Shown: positions 22,349 through 29,542 of the stretch, piece by piece
Position numbering within the stretch: the stretch's first letter is position 1
How the letters are laid out: every line of letters begins with the position of its first letter
Assembly: GCA_964228145.1 (NCBI GenBank)
Contig: CAXQZJ010000107.1
Span: forward strand, 1 to 29,542
Length of the DNA: 29,542 nt
Direction: 5' to 3'
From: Pseudobowmanella sp964228145
GTDB taxonomy: Bacteria; Pseudomonadota; Gammaproteobacteria; Enterobacterales; Alteromonadaceae
The notes under the pieces: generated by a model
The model's database searches: none
What the model was told of the DNA's origin: nothing
The model's input: only the letters and a program-made list of their open reading frames with translations
Position numbers and translations under genes: made by a program

Positions 22349-25048
22349 TTAAAAAATGTCCAATAGCGAGTCATCTTGTTGTTCATCGTTGGCTGATTCG
22401 GCCGGGTCGACAAACTCGTCATCCCTAACGAACTGATCAGGTTGGGTACCTTGTTTAAAGTACTCAAATAACGCAGTGTGATCGTTGCGCTGTGTGAGTT
22501 TACCTGTCGTTCTGTCGATACGCACAGAAACAATACCCGGTGGCACAATGAAATCTTGTTCTGGTTTGTCAGCTAACACATCTCGCATAAAGCGAATCCA
22601 AGCTGGTTGTGCGACGCGGGCGCCGTCTTCTCCACCGACCATAGCATTGCCAATCCAGTTATGATTTGCTGACTTGCCGTTAAGCATGGGGTTAGGCACT
22701 GTGTTAATCAGATATTGATTGCGACTGGTACGTCCTAACATGCGGTTCATGTCATCGAAGCCGACCCAGGCGGTCGCGACTAAATCGGGCGTAAAACCAC
22801 TGAACCAGGTATCTCTGGCATCATTGGTCGTGCCGGTTTTGCCTGCCAGGTCCTCACGACCTAATAGGTTTCTTGCCCGCCAACCAGTTCCTTGCCAATA
22901 GGTTTTTTTGCTCCAGCTGCCGTTGACTCGCAATGCTGTGCGCATCATCTCGGTGACCAAGAACGCGTTTTCCGCGCTGATCACTTGTTCGGCCTGCCGC
23001 GGCTCGGCCTGACGTGGCCCGGCCTGACGCGGCCCGTCCTGACGCGGCTCGACCTGACGTGGCTCGGCCTGAAGCTGCCCGTCCGACATAGCTTGCTGTT
23101 GTTCCGACTTTTCTAATTCGTTCTCCATGTCAGTGAGAACATCAGCGGGTTGCGTCTCGATACAATCGACACAGGCCACCGCTGGGTTGGCTTGGTAAAT
23201 CACTTCACCTTGCTCGTTTTCCACTTTATCTATCAGATAAGGCGTGATCAGATGTCCACCATTGGCAAACACGCTCATGCCACGCACCACCTCCATAGGT
23301 GTCATGGAAGCTGACCCTAAAGACAGCGATTCGTCCCGAGGTAATTCATCACGGGCGAAGCCGAAGCGGGTCAAATGCTCAATCACATTATCCAGTCCTA
23401 CTGCACGTAGTAAGCGCACAGATACAACGTTTTTAGATTTACCTAGGGCGACACGCATTCGAATGGGTCCGTCATACTCTTCCGGGGAGTTTTTGGGGCG
23501 CCACGCTAAACCAGAGGCGCGATCCCATTGATTGATAGGTGCGTCGTTGATCACGCTGGCTAGGGTAAAACCTTGCTCAAGTGCTGCTGAGTAAACAAAC
23601 GGCTTAATGTTGGAGCCAACTTGCCTTTTTGCCTGTGTTGCCCGGTTAAACTCACTAAGGTAAAAGTTATAACCACCGACCAAAGCCCGAACAGCCCCAT
23701 TTTGCGGGTCTAATGCGACGAAGGCGCCGGAGACACCCGGAATTTGAGCCAGTTGCCAGATTCCGTTCTCATTTTTGCGTATATAGATTAGTTCACCGAC
23801 GTTCACGATATCGCTGGCGCGCTCAGGATCCGGTCCTTGCTCGATATCTGAAATAAATGGACGCGCCCACGCTAAGCCGTCCCAGCTTATGTTCAGGTAA
23901 CCTTGCTCACCGCGATAGACTAAAATGTCTGTTTCATTCACCTCAGTGACGACCGCCAGGCTGAGGGGATCATATGCCGGGGTCGCACTAATCACTTGCA
24001 ACATTTGCTGTTCAGTAAAGGCTTCGGTGGGTAAGTCCTGATATTTATCTTGCTGAGCTTCATCTTCAGCGCGCCAAAGCCGCGTGATCGGTCCCCGATA
24101 ACCGTGTCGTTCGTCATAATCATGGAGGTTGTTGACCACGGCGCGGGTTGCGGCATCCTGCATTTCACTTGAGACCGTCAGGTACACTTTATAACCAAGG
24201 GTTTCTGCATTTTCACGGCCGTATCGTTTGACCATCTCCTGATAGGCCATATCCGCGATATAGGGTGCATTAAGGGTAATTTCAGCACCATGTCGCCGGG
24301 CGGTGACCGGCGCCGATACCGCTTCTTCATATTGTTGACGGTTGATATAGCCTTCGTCCAACATCCGCAATAATACAATGCGACGGCGCTCCACCGAGCG
24401 TTGCGGGTGGCTGATAGGGTTAAGGATTGAAGGTGCCTGGTGTAAGCCGGCAATGGTAGCGATTTGGGCTAAGCTGAGCTCATCGACCTGCTTACCGTAA
24501 TAAACTTGAGCCGCAGCGCCGACCCCAAAAGCACGATGCCCTAATTCGTATTTGTTTAAATACAATTCGAGAATTTCATCTTTTGTCAGCACTTGCTCCA
24601 TGTGCAAGGCGATAAAAATCTCTTTAATTTTTCGTTCAAACTTTTTTTCACGGGTCAGGAAAAAGCCGCGGGCCAGCTGCATGGTCAAGGTACTGGCCCC
24701 CTGACTCTTTTCACCGGTAATAATTAAATTAAATGCAGCACGTAATACGCCGATAGCATCTATACCGGGGTGATCATAAAACCGACTGTCTTCTGTTGCG
24801 ATAATTGCGTCAATCAGCGGCTGGGGTATTTCCTCTAATTTCAGGGGGATACGCCGCTTTACACCGTATTGCGAAATCAGTTCTCCATCTGCACTATAGA
24901 TTTGCAATGGCGTTTGAAAACGGACATCTTTGAGTACGTCAACGCTGGGTAGCTGAGGTTTGTAATAGAAATACAGGCTAACGATCAGCACGATGCCGAA
25001 CACAAAACCAATAATAGAGAACCAAAATAAACGTTTGAGATACTTCAC
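22349..25048 (-). CDS. mrcA: Penicillin-binding protein 1A (bifunctional murein synthase)
   Basis: An inner-membrane class A penicillin-binding protein that polymerises and cross-links peptidoglycan. The 899-residue protein (E. coli 850) has a membrane anchor (7-29), a GT51 glycosyltransferase domain with E86 (ATEDSRFYDHPG) and QGASTLTMQLAR, an inserted OB-like region (about 310-430), and a transpeptidase domain with S479 in SNIK, SKN at 538-540 and KTG at 737-739. A linker before the KTG motif holds about six five-residue repeats (RQAEP type, roughly 658-687) encoded by a 15-bp DNA repeat. The C-terminus is acidic. It is divergent from pilMNOPQ, as mrcA is from hofMNOPQ in E. coli. Confidence 0.95.
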   Translation of the reverse strand: MKYLKRLFWFSIIGFVFGIVLIVSLYFYYKPQLPSVDVLKDVRFQTPLQIYSADGELISQYGVKRRIPLKLEEIPQPLIDAIIATEDSRFYDHPGIDAIGVLRAAFNLIITGEKSQGASTLTMQLARGFFLTREKKFERKIKEIFIALHMEQVLTKDEILELYLNKYELGHRAFGVGAAAQVYYGKQVDELSLAQIATIAGLHQAPSILNPISHPQRSVERRRIVLLRMLDEGYINRQQYEEAVSAPVTARRHGAEITLNAPYIADMAYQEMVKRYGRENAETLGYKVYLTVSSEMQDAATRAVVNNLHDYDERHGYRGPITRLWRAEDEAQQDKYQDLPTEAFTEQQMLQVISATPAYDPLSLAVVTEVNETDILVYRGEQGYLNISWDGLAWARPFISDIEQGPDPERASDIVNVGELIYIRKNENGIWQLAQIPGVSGAFVALDPQNGAVRALVGGYNFYLSEFNRATQAKRQVGSNIKPFVYSAALEQGFTLASVINDAPINQWDRASGLAWRPKNSPEEYDGPIRMRVALGKSKNVVSVRLLRAVGLDNVIEHLTRFGFARDELPRDESLSLGSASMTPMEVVRGMSVFANGGHLITPYLIDKVENEQGEVIYQANPAVACVDCIETQPADVLTDMENELEKSEQQQAMSDGQLQAEPRQVEPRQDGPRQAGPRQAEPRQAEQVISAENAFLVTEMMRTALRVNGSWSKKTYWQGTGWRARNLLGREDLAGKTGTTNDARDTWFSGFTPDLVATAWVGFDDMNRMLGRTSRNQYLINTVPNPMLNGKSANHNWIGNAMVGGEDGARVAQPAWIRFMRDVLADKPEQDFIVPPGIVSVRIDRTTGKLTQRNDHTALFEYFKQGTQPDQFVRDDEFVDPAESANDEQQDDSLLDIF
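22990..23079 (-). repeat. 15-bp minisatellite inside mrcA
   Basis: Six tandem 15-bp units starting at 22990, 23005, 23020, 23035, 23050 and 23065, with plus-strand consensus CGGCCTGACGYGGCY. Unit length is a multiple of three, so copy changes keep frame. It is more GC-rich than the flanks. It encodes the Pro-Arg-Gln repeat of the PBP1a linker. Confidence 0.9.
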
Positions 25049-25085
25049 AAAAACCTATGAATTCGGGGCAATTAACGCAAAATGA

Positions 25086-25113
25086 CTTATATTTTATACC
25101 TATGTACCGTTAA
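25086..25113 (-). promoter_or_regulatory. Candidate sigma70 promoter of mrcA
   Basis: On the minus strand, TTAACG (25113-25108) and TATAAG (25091-25086) lie 16 bp apart, about 38 bp before the mrcA start. A plus-strand TATAAA at 25161-25166 may serve pilM, but it lacks a good -35 hexamer. Confidence 0.5.
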
Positions 25114-25185
25114 TAGAACCAATAGGGAAGTAAAAATAGTGAATAATGTAGTTCTGTCAGTATAAAACTGGATAGGCAAGCGAAG

Positions 25186-26262
25186 GTGTTAAAACACATG
25201 TTAGGTAAAAAAAAGCCACAGTTGATAGGAATCGATGTTGGAACTCGATCGATAAAAGCTGTTTTGCTCACACCGCAAGGTAAAGGCTATCAGGTACAAG
25301 CCTGTGCATGTGAAATGCTTGGTCAAAACGTGTTGGTCGACCGAGAGGTTAAAGATGCCGAGGCGTTCAGTAATACATTACGCAAATTGAAACTGGCGTT
25401 AAAAGTTAAAAAAGCGGACATTGCCACGGCAGTGTCAGGGCCGGCAGTGATCACTAAGCTGGTCTATATGGACAAGGGTATGACGGATTTTGAACTGGAA
25501 ACTCAAATAGAGTTGGAAGCTGACAGTTTGATTCCATACCCGTTAGAGCAAGTTTATCTGGACTTTGAAAGTCTCGGTGATAGTGAAGCATCAGAAGATA
25601 AAATCGATGTTCTGCTTACGGCTGCCCACCGGGATCTGGTTGACGCCAGGGTCACTCTTTTTCGAGAAGTAGAATTCGAACCCAAAGTGGTGGACGTAGA
25701 GTCCTATGCGTTTGCTAAGGCCATTGCACTGTTTGCAAAGCACAACGATACCCAGCAAAAAGGTATCAAGGTCGGCGTTAATCTGGGATCTCAGGTTATG
25801 ACAGTAGTTGCAGTAGAAGGGCAACAAGTGCTGTACAGCAAGGATCACCAATTTGGCACTGACGTCTTGTTGCAAGACATTGCCATCATGAATGCACTCG
25901 ATAAACTTGAGGCGGAAAAGCAAATGGTCGCTAATGATTTGCCAGAGACGTGGCGACAAGATTCCTTATCACCCTTTATAACCAACCTCAGCCAACAATT
26001 GGGTCGCGCCTTGCAAATGCTCAGTGGTCAAATCGGTGGGGTGGCTATCGAGCATATTCAGTTGTCAGGCGGGGGGGCCTGTCTTGACGGTTTAACTGAA
26101 CAACTCTCCCAGGAGATGAGTCTGGAGGTCAGCGTATTTAATCCATTTGCAGAGATGACATTTTCTGAGCAAGCAACCAAGCAAGGGGCTGAACGCATTG
26201 CGCCGCAGTTTGCCATTGCTGCTGGTTTGGCATACCGAGGATTCGAACCATGGCACATATAA
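25186..26262 (+). CDS. pilM: Type IV pilus assembly protein PilM
   Basis: A cytoplasmic actin-like ATPase-fold protein that binds the PilN N-terminus and links the pilus motor to the alignment subcomplex. The 358-residue protein has the phosphate-1 motif IGIDVGTRSIKAVLL near the N-terminus and HIQLSGGGACLDGL (phosphate-2/adenosine region) near the C-terminus. The start is either GTG 25186 (358 residues, used here) or ATG 25198 (354 residues); the ribosome signals (AGG 25174-25176, or GAAGG 25182-25186) do not decide. It is the first gene of pilMNOPQ and its end overlaps pilN by 13 bp. Confidence 0.93.
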   Translation: MLKHMLGKKKPQLIGIDVGTRSIKAVLLTPQGKGYQVQACACEMLGQNVLVDREVKDAEAFSNTLRKLKLALKVKKADIATAVSGPAVITKLVYMDKGMTDFELETQIELEADSLIPYPLEQVYLDFESLGDSEASEDKIDVLLTAAHRDLVDARVTLFREVEFEPKVVDVESYAFAKAIALFAKHNDTQQKGIKVGVNLGSQVMTVVAVEGQQVLYSKDHQFGTDVLLQDIAIMNALDKLEAEKQMVANDLPETWRQDSLSPFITNLSQQLGRALQMLSGQIGGVAIEHIQLSGGGACLDGLTEQLSQEMSLEVSVFNPFAEMTFSEQATKQGAERIAPQFAIAAGLAYRGFEPWHI

Positions 26263-26840
26263 ACCTGTTGCCCTGGCGTGATGCTCAACGTCAGGCAAAG
26301 AAAAAAGAGTATTTCGGCATCCTGGGTTTAGTCGCTTTGGTCACCTTCGGTTTGTTCTTTCTGATTGGGACCGCGGTTGAAAAAATGATTGATAATCAGC
26401 GTTTTCGAAATCAGTTTCTGGAAACCCAAATTGCAGCCCTCGATCAGCAAATTGAGAAAATTAAAGAGATAAAACAGAAAAAAGCTGACATCGAACAGCA
26501 AATGGCATTGATTGAACAGTTACAAACCAGCCGCAATGTGGCTGCGAACATGATGGATGAGTTGGCCAGAATAGTTCCAAGTGGGGTCAACTTTACCTCT
26601 TTGAAGCGAATCAATAATCAGATTGTGGTTGAAGGTCAAAGCGAGTCGAATAATCGGTTGGCAGAGTTTATGCGTCAATTGCAAAACTCTCAGGTGTTCG
26701 ACGGTGAGGATTTGGCGTCTATCCGCTCCAGCCGTGAAACAGGTAGTGCAGTGAGTGAGTTTAAAATTACCTTCTACATCAGTCAGCAGGTAGCACCCGA
26801 CTTATCGCTATCCGAAGTTGATCAGGGAGCGAAACCATGA
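26250..26840 (+). CDS. pilN: Type IV pilus assembly protein PilN
   Basis: A bitopic inner-membrane protein of the alignment subcomplex. The 196-residue protein begins with the conserved PilM-binding motif INLLPWR (4-10), followed by one membrane segment (about 22-44), a coiled coil (about 47-95) and a periplasmic ferredoxin-like domain. It starts inside the end of pilM, and its stop forms an ATGA overlap with pilO. Confidence 0.94.
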   Translation: MAHINLLPWRDAQRQAKKKEYFGILGLVALVTFGLFFLIGTAVEKMIDNQRFRNQFLETQIAALDQQIEKIKEIKQKKADIEQQMALIEQLQTSRNVAANMMDELARIVPSGVNFTSLKRINNQIVVEGQSESNNRLAEFMRQLQNSQVFDGEDLASIRSSRETGSAVSEFKITFYISQQVAPDLSLSEVDQGAKP

Positions 26841-27448
26841 AATTTGATGTCAGCAAATTGAAGGAAATGAACGACCTCGACTTTGAGCAGGTCGCAAACT
26901 GGCCGTTTGAAGTCAAGGCGGTGGTAGCGCTGGTAGAGGCAGTGATAATCGGCATTTTATGCTATTTCCTGATTGTAAAAGATAAGCTGCCAATGCTGGA
27001 TGCAGAGCAGTTAAAAGAACCTGAGCTGAAAAGCACCTATCAGGCTAAATATGGAATCGCGGTTAACCTTAAAGCCTACGAAGAGCAGTTAGCGCGAATT
27101 CAGCAGGACTTTTCTTCGATGCTGAAATCTTTGCCTACCAGTGACGAAACTCCCGGCTTATTGGATGACATTACCTATGTTGGCACATCAGCAGGGCTGA
27201 CCTTCGAATTGATTGCCTGGCAACCGGAGGTAGCCAAAGAGTTTTACACCGAACTACCGATTCAGATGGAAGTGCAGGGCGATTACCATGAATTTGGCGA
27301 TTTTGTCTCCAGTGTGGCGAGATTGCCACGGATAGTGACCATGCACGACTTTGAAATCGAGCAGTTGGATGAAGGGCTCAACCTGCGTGTACAGGCAAAG
27401 ACGTATCGCACCGGTGGGACAGGGGAGCAGCAAAATGAAGCGAATTAG
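26837..27448 (+). CDS. pilO: Type IV pilus assembly protein PilO
   Basis: The partner of PilN, forming a heterodimer in the periplasm. The 203-residue protein has a short cytosolic N-terminus, one membrane segment (about 27-47), a helical stretch, then the family core (LLDDITYVGTSAGLTFELIAW, YHEFGDFVSSVARLPRIVTM). It begins at the ATGA overlap with pilN and overlaps pilP by 14 bp; the tight packing suggests translational coupling throughout the cluster. Confidence 0.94.
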   Translation: MKFDVSKLKEMNDLDFEQVANWPFEVKAVVALVEAVIIGILCYFLIVKDKLPMLDAEQLKEPELKSTYQAKYGIAVNLKAYEEQLARIQQDFSSMLKSLPTSDETPGLLDDITYVGTSAGLTFELIAWQPEVAKEFYTELPIQMEVQGDYHEFGDFVSSVARLPRIVTMHDFEIEQLDEGLNLRVQAKTYRTGGTGEQQNEAN

Positions 27449-27971
27449 CTTTTTACTGAGCCTGGTCCTGTTGAGCGGCTGTCAGCCTGATGTGACAGAC
27501 TTGCAAGCTTATGTGCAACAGGTTAGCGAAACGACGCAAGTGGCCATTGAACCCTATCCTGAATTTGCCAGTATGGAACCGTTTGATTATCAAGGTGAGG
27601 CATTCAGGGACCCCTTTGTTAGGCCAAAAAACCAAGCCTTTGAGACGGTAACACAAGTTCAACCGAACTGCGTTCAACCTGATTTCCAGCGGGCTAAACA
27701 ACCACTCGAACGGTTTGGCATTGACGCGATGGTGTATAAAGGGTCGTTTTCCAGTGGTGGTAAGCGATACGGGCTGGTGCAAACTAATACCGGCCAGTTG
27801 TATCAGGTCACTGCGGGTGACCATATTGGATTGTTTTATGGCAAAGTGTCGCGCATTGACAACGATGCCATTGTCATTACAGAAATGCTGCCAGACGGCA
27901 CAGGTTGTTGGCAACGCAAAGAAGCCAAACTTGGCAAGGCCGCAGTAGCAGGAGAGCAAGATAATGTCTGA
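27435..27971 (+). CDS. pilP: Type IV pilus lipoprotein PilP
   Basis: An inner-membrane-anchored lipoprotein connecting PilNO with the PilQ secretin. The 178-residue protein has a lipoprotein signal with lipobox LSGC (Cys16), a disordered N-terminal segment containing the conserved FRDPFVRP, and a C-terminal beta domain (YGLVQTNTGQLYQVTAGDHIG). ATG 27435 is preceded by GGGAG; an upstream in-frame start at 27351 would lie inside pilO and hide the lipobox. It overlaps pilQ by 8 bp. Confidence 0.93.
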   Translation: MKRISFLLSLVLLSGCQPDVTDLQAYVQQVSETTQVAIEPYPEFASMEPFDYQGEAFRDPFVRPKNQAFETVTQVQPNCVQPDFQRAKQPLERFGIDAMVYKGSFSSGGKRYGLVQTNTGQLYQVTAGDHIGLFYGKVSRIDNDAIVITEMLPDGTGCWQRKEAKLGKAAVAGEQDNV

Positions 27972-29542
27972 ACGCTTTATATTTAATAAAAAACTGAACA
28001 AAACTCCACGCGTCTGGACTTGGCTTGCTGTGGCGGCGGTAGCCTTGGTCGCTGTGCAGGCAAATGCAAATCCCGCACAATTGGTAGATACGGATGCGGT
28101 TACCTCGCAAACCATGACGCTCAGCAACATTGAATTTCAACGTCAGGTTGACGGAGCTGCGAAAACCTACATTTCGATTGATTCCGAAAAGGCAAAGCCC
28201 GAGTTTGAAAAGTCAGCCGGACAGTTAGTGGTACGTTACCCAGACACCAAGGTCTCAGCAGAACATTTGTATACGCTAGATGTTGTCGACTTTGCTACTC
28301 CGGTAACGCAAATTGAAACAAGTCAGAAAGGTGACGATGCGCTGGTAAGCTTTTCGGTTTCTGGTCCGTTTGAATGGGATCATCAGCAAAGTGGTGGCAC
28401 CTTAGTGGTTGTCATTTCCAAGCAGAACGAGGAGCAGGCCGGACAAGCATCGGTACAGACTGATTATGCCGGAGCGCCTATCACCCTGGATTTTCAGGAC
28501 GTGCCCGTGCGCCAGGTTTTGCAGGTCATAGCTAAGGTCAACGGCTTTAATCTGGTCACCACGGACTCTGTGAGTGGTAATGTTACTATCTCGCTCAATG
28601 GCGTGCCTTGGGATCAAGCTCTGGACATGATTTTAAAGATTAAAGGGCTGGATAAACGCCTTGAGGGCAATATCTTGTTAATCGCGCCGGCTGAAGAGCT
28701 CTCTGCCAGAGAAGCGCAGCAATTACAGTCACAGCAACAGGTTGCTGAGCTGGCACCGCTTGTGTCTGCGAATCTGCAAATTAATTACGCCAAAGCGGCT
28801 AATATTGCTGCCATCTTAAAATCTGAACAGGGTGGTTTATTGACGTCACGGGGTTCGGTTACCGTCGATGAACGGACCAACACTTTGCTGCTCAGAGATA
28901 CAGAAGCGTCGATCGCTGAGGTGCGCTCTATGCTGAAGACCTTGGATATTCCAGTTAAGCAAGTTTTGATAGAGTCACGTATGGTAACCGTGCGAGATAA
29001 TATCAGCGATGAACTAGGCGTACGTTGGGGATTCACAGATCAGCAGGATTCAGATGGTATTTCCGGCTCTTTAGAAGGTGCCAATACCGTTGCCGGTGGG
29101 GCTTTACCTGCGCTGGACAATCGTCTGAACGTCAATCTGCCGGTCAATAGCGCGGCGGGTCGCTTTGGTGTCAGTATTGCCAAGCTGGCAGACGGAACGA
29201 TTTTGGATCTGGAATTGTCAGCGTTGGAGAATGAAAACAAAGGTGAAATTATTGCCAGTCCGCGCATTACTGTCGCCAACCAGCATGGAGCTTACATTGA
29301 GCAGGGGACTGAAATTCCATATGTTCAGGCTACGTCCAGTGGTGCCACGTCCGTTGAGTACAAAAAAGCGGTGTTAAGTTTATCGGTGACACCGCATATC
29401 ACGCCGGATAATCGCATTATTCTTGATTTGGTGATCACCCAGGATACACGGGGAGACACAGTACAAACCTCGACAGGTCCTGCCGTTGCTATCGATACGC
29501 AGGAAATCAAAACCCAAGTGCTGGTGGAAAACGGTGAAACTG
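27964..29542 (+). CDS. pilQ: Type IV pilus secretin PilQ (3' end outside the window)
   Basis: The outer-membrane secretin ring through which the pilus passes. The open frame runs from ATG 27964, with GGAG upstream, to the window edge: 526 codons without a stop. It shows a signal peptide (cut after ANA, residue 35), one AMIN peptidoglycan-binding domain (about 45-140), an STN/N0 domain (about 155-225, ITLDFQDVPVRQVLQVIAK), a secretin N1 region (about 255-325), and the secretin core (GEIIASPRITVANQHGAYIE, then VLSLSVTPHITPDNRIILD). Having a single AMIN domain it is shorter than Pseudomonas PilQ; probably only about 50-70 residues are missing. Confidence 0.94.
   Translation, partial: MSERFIFNKKLNKTPRVWTWLAVAAVALVAVQANANPAQLVDTDAVTSQTMTLSNIEFQRQVDGAAKTYISIDSEKAKPEFEKSAGQLVVRYPDTKVSAEHLYTLDVVDFATPVTQIETSQKGDDALVSFSVSGPFEWDHQQSGGTLVVVISKQNEEQAGQASVQTDYAGAPITLDFQDVPVRQVLQVIAKVNGFNLVTTDSVSGNVTISLNGVPWDQALDMILKIKGLDKRLEGNILLIAPAEELSAREAQQLQSQQQVAELAPLVSANLQINYAKAANIAAILKSEQGGLLTSRGSVTVDERTNTLLLRDTEASIAEVRSMLKTLDIPVKQVLIESRMVTVRDNISDELGVRWGFTDQQDSDGISGSLEGANTVAGGALPALDNRLNVNLPVNSAAGRFGVSIAKLADGTILDLELSALENENKGEIIASPRITVANQHGAYIEQGTEIPYVQATSSGATSVEYKKAVLSLSVTPHITPDNRIILDLVITQDTRGDTVQTSTGPAVAIDTQEIKTQVLVENGET

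Noticed and set aside
22990..23079. CRISPR array
   Set aside because: The 15-bp units are contiguous without spacers and lie in frame inside mrcA.
27453..28130. A 225-codon open frame antisense to pilP and the start of pilQ
   Set aside because: pilP and pilQ are clearly coding on the plus strand; the antisense product has no recognisable features.
27435..29542. Type II secretion (gspL/M/C/D) instead of pilMNOPQ
   Set aside because: The INLLPWR motif of PilN, the lipoprotein PilP and the AMIN domain of the secretin, with mrcA divergent, fit the pilus cluster and not the Gsp operon.

Overview
The window is a stretch of gammaproteobacterial core chromosome, most likely from a marine Alteromonadales relative (Alteromonadaceae-like). 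This rests on conserved gene neighbourhoods (ssrS/ygfB-pepP-ubiH-ubiI, cpxRA/cpxP/fieF, argE/argCBFGH, mrcA/pilMNOPQ), on protein similarity recalled from Escherichia coli, Vibrio and Shewanella homologues, and on moderate GC. The genus cannot be fixed from the sequence alone. No tRNA or rRNA gene, insertion sequence, integrase, prophage gene or CRISPR array was found.

Layout. (1) 1-4600: the 6S RNA gene on the minus strand, then the plus-strand operon ygfB-pepP-ubiH-ubiI (proline aminopeptidase and two ubiquinone hydroxylases), closed by a strong hairpin. (2) 4600-11600: gpmA (glycolysis) and the cpxR-cpxA envelope-stress two-component system on the minus strand, divergent from a double-length CpxP/Spy-type periplasmic protein with a CpxR-like box between them. 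Then come trmL (tRNA wobble methylation), fieF (Zn/Fe efflux), pldB (lysophospholipase-like) and a small PH-domain protein. (3) 11554-20308: an arginine regulon. argE-hxpB runs left from a shared control region with tandem ARG boxes, and argC-argB-argF-argG-argH-argA runs right. Together they cover glutamate to arginine apart from argD, with carbamoyl phosphate and aspartate supplied from elsewhere. (4) 20405-21964: a two-domain GNAT acetyltransferase-nitrilase protein of the YhcX type. (5) 21965-22348: a gene-free gap. (6) 22349-25048 minus: mrcA (PBP1a), divergent from pilM-pilN-pilO-pilP-pilQ, the type IV pilus alignment complex and secretin. pilQ runs off the right edge.

Most genes are ordinary housekeeping genes and I do not see a wholly new system. 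The points most worth a second look are the tandem-duplicated CpxP/Spy protein under a CpxR-type box, an in-frame 15-bp minisatellite in the PBP1a gene, the GNAT-nitrilase protein next to the arginine operon, an attenuator-like hairpin with a T tract in the argC leader, a possibly leaderless argE under ARG boxes, and the absence of zapA from its usual place between ssrS and ygfB.
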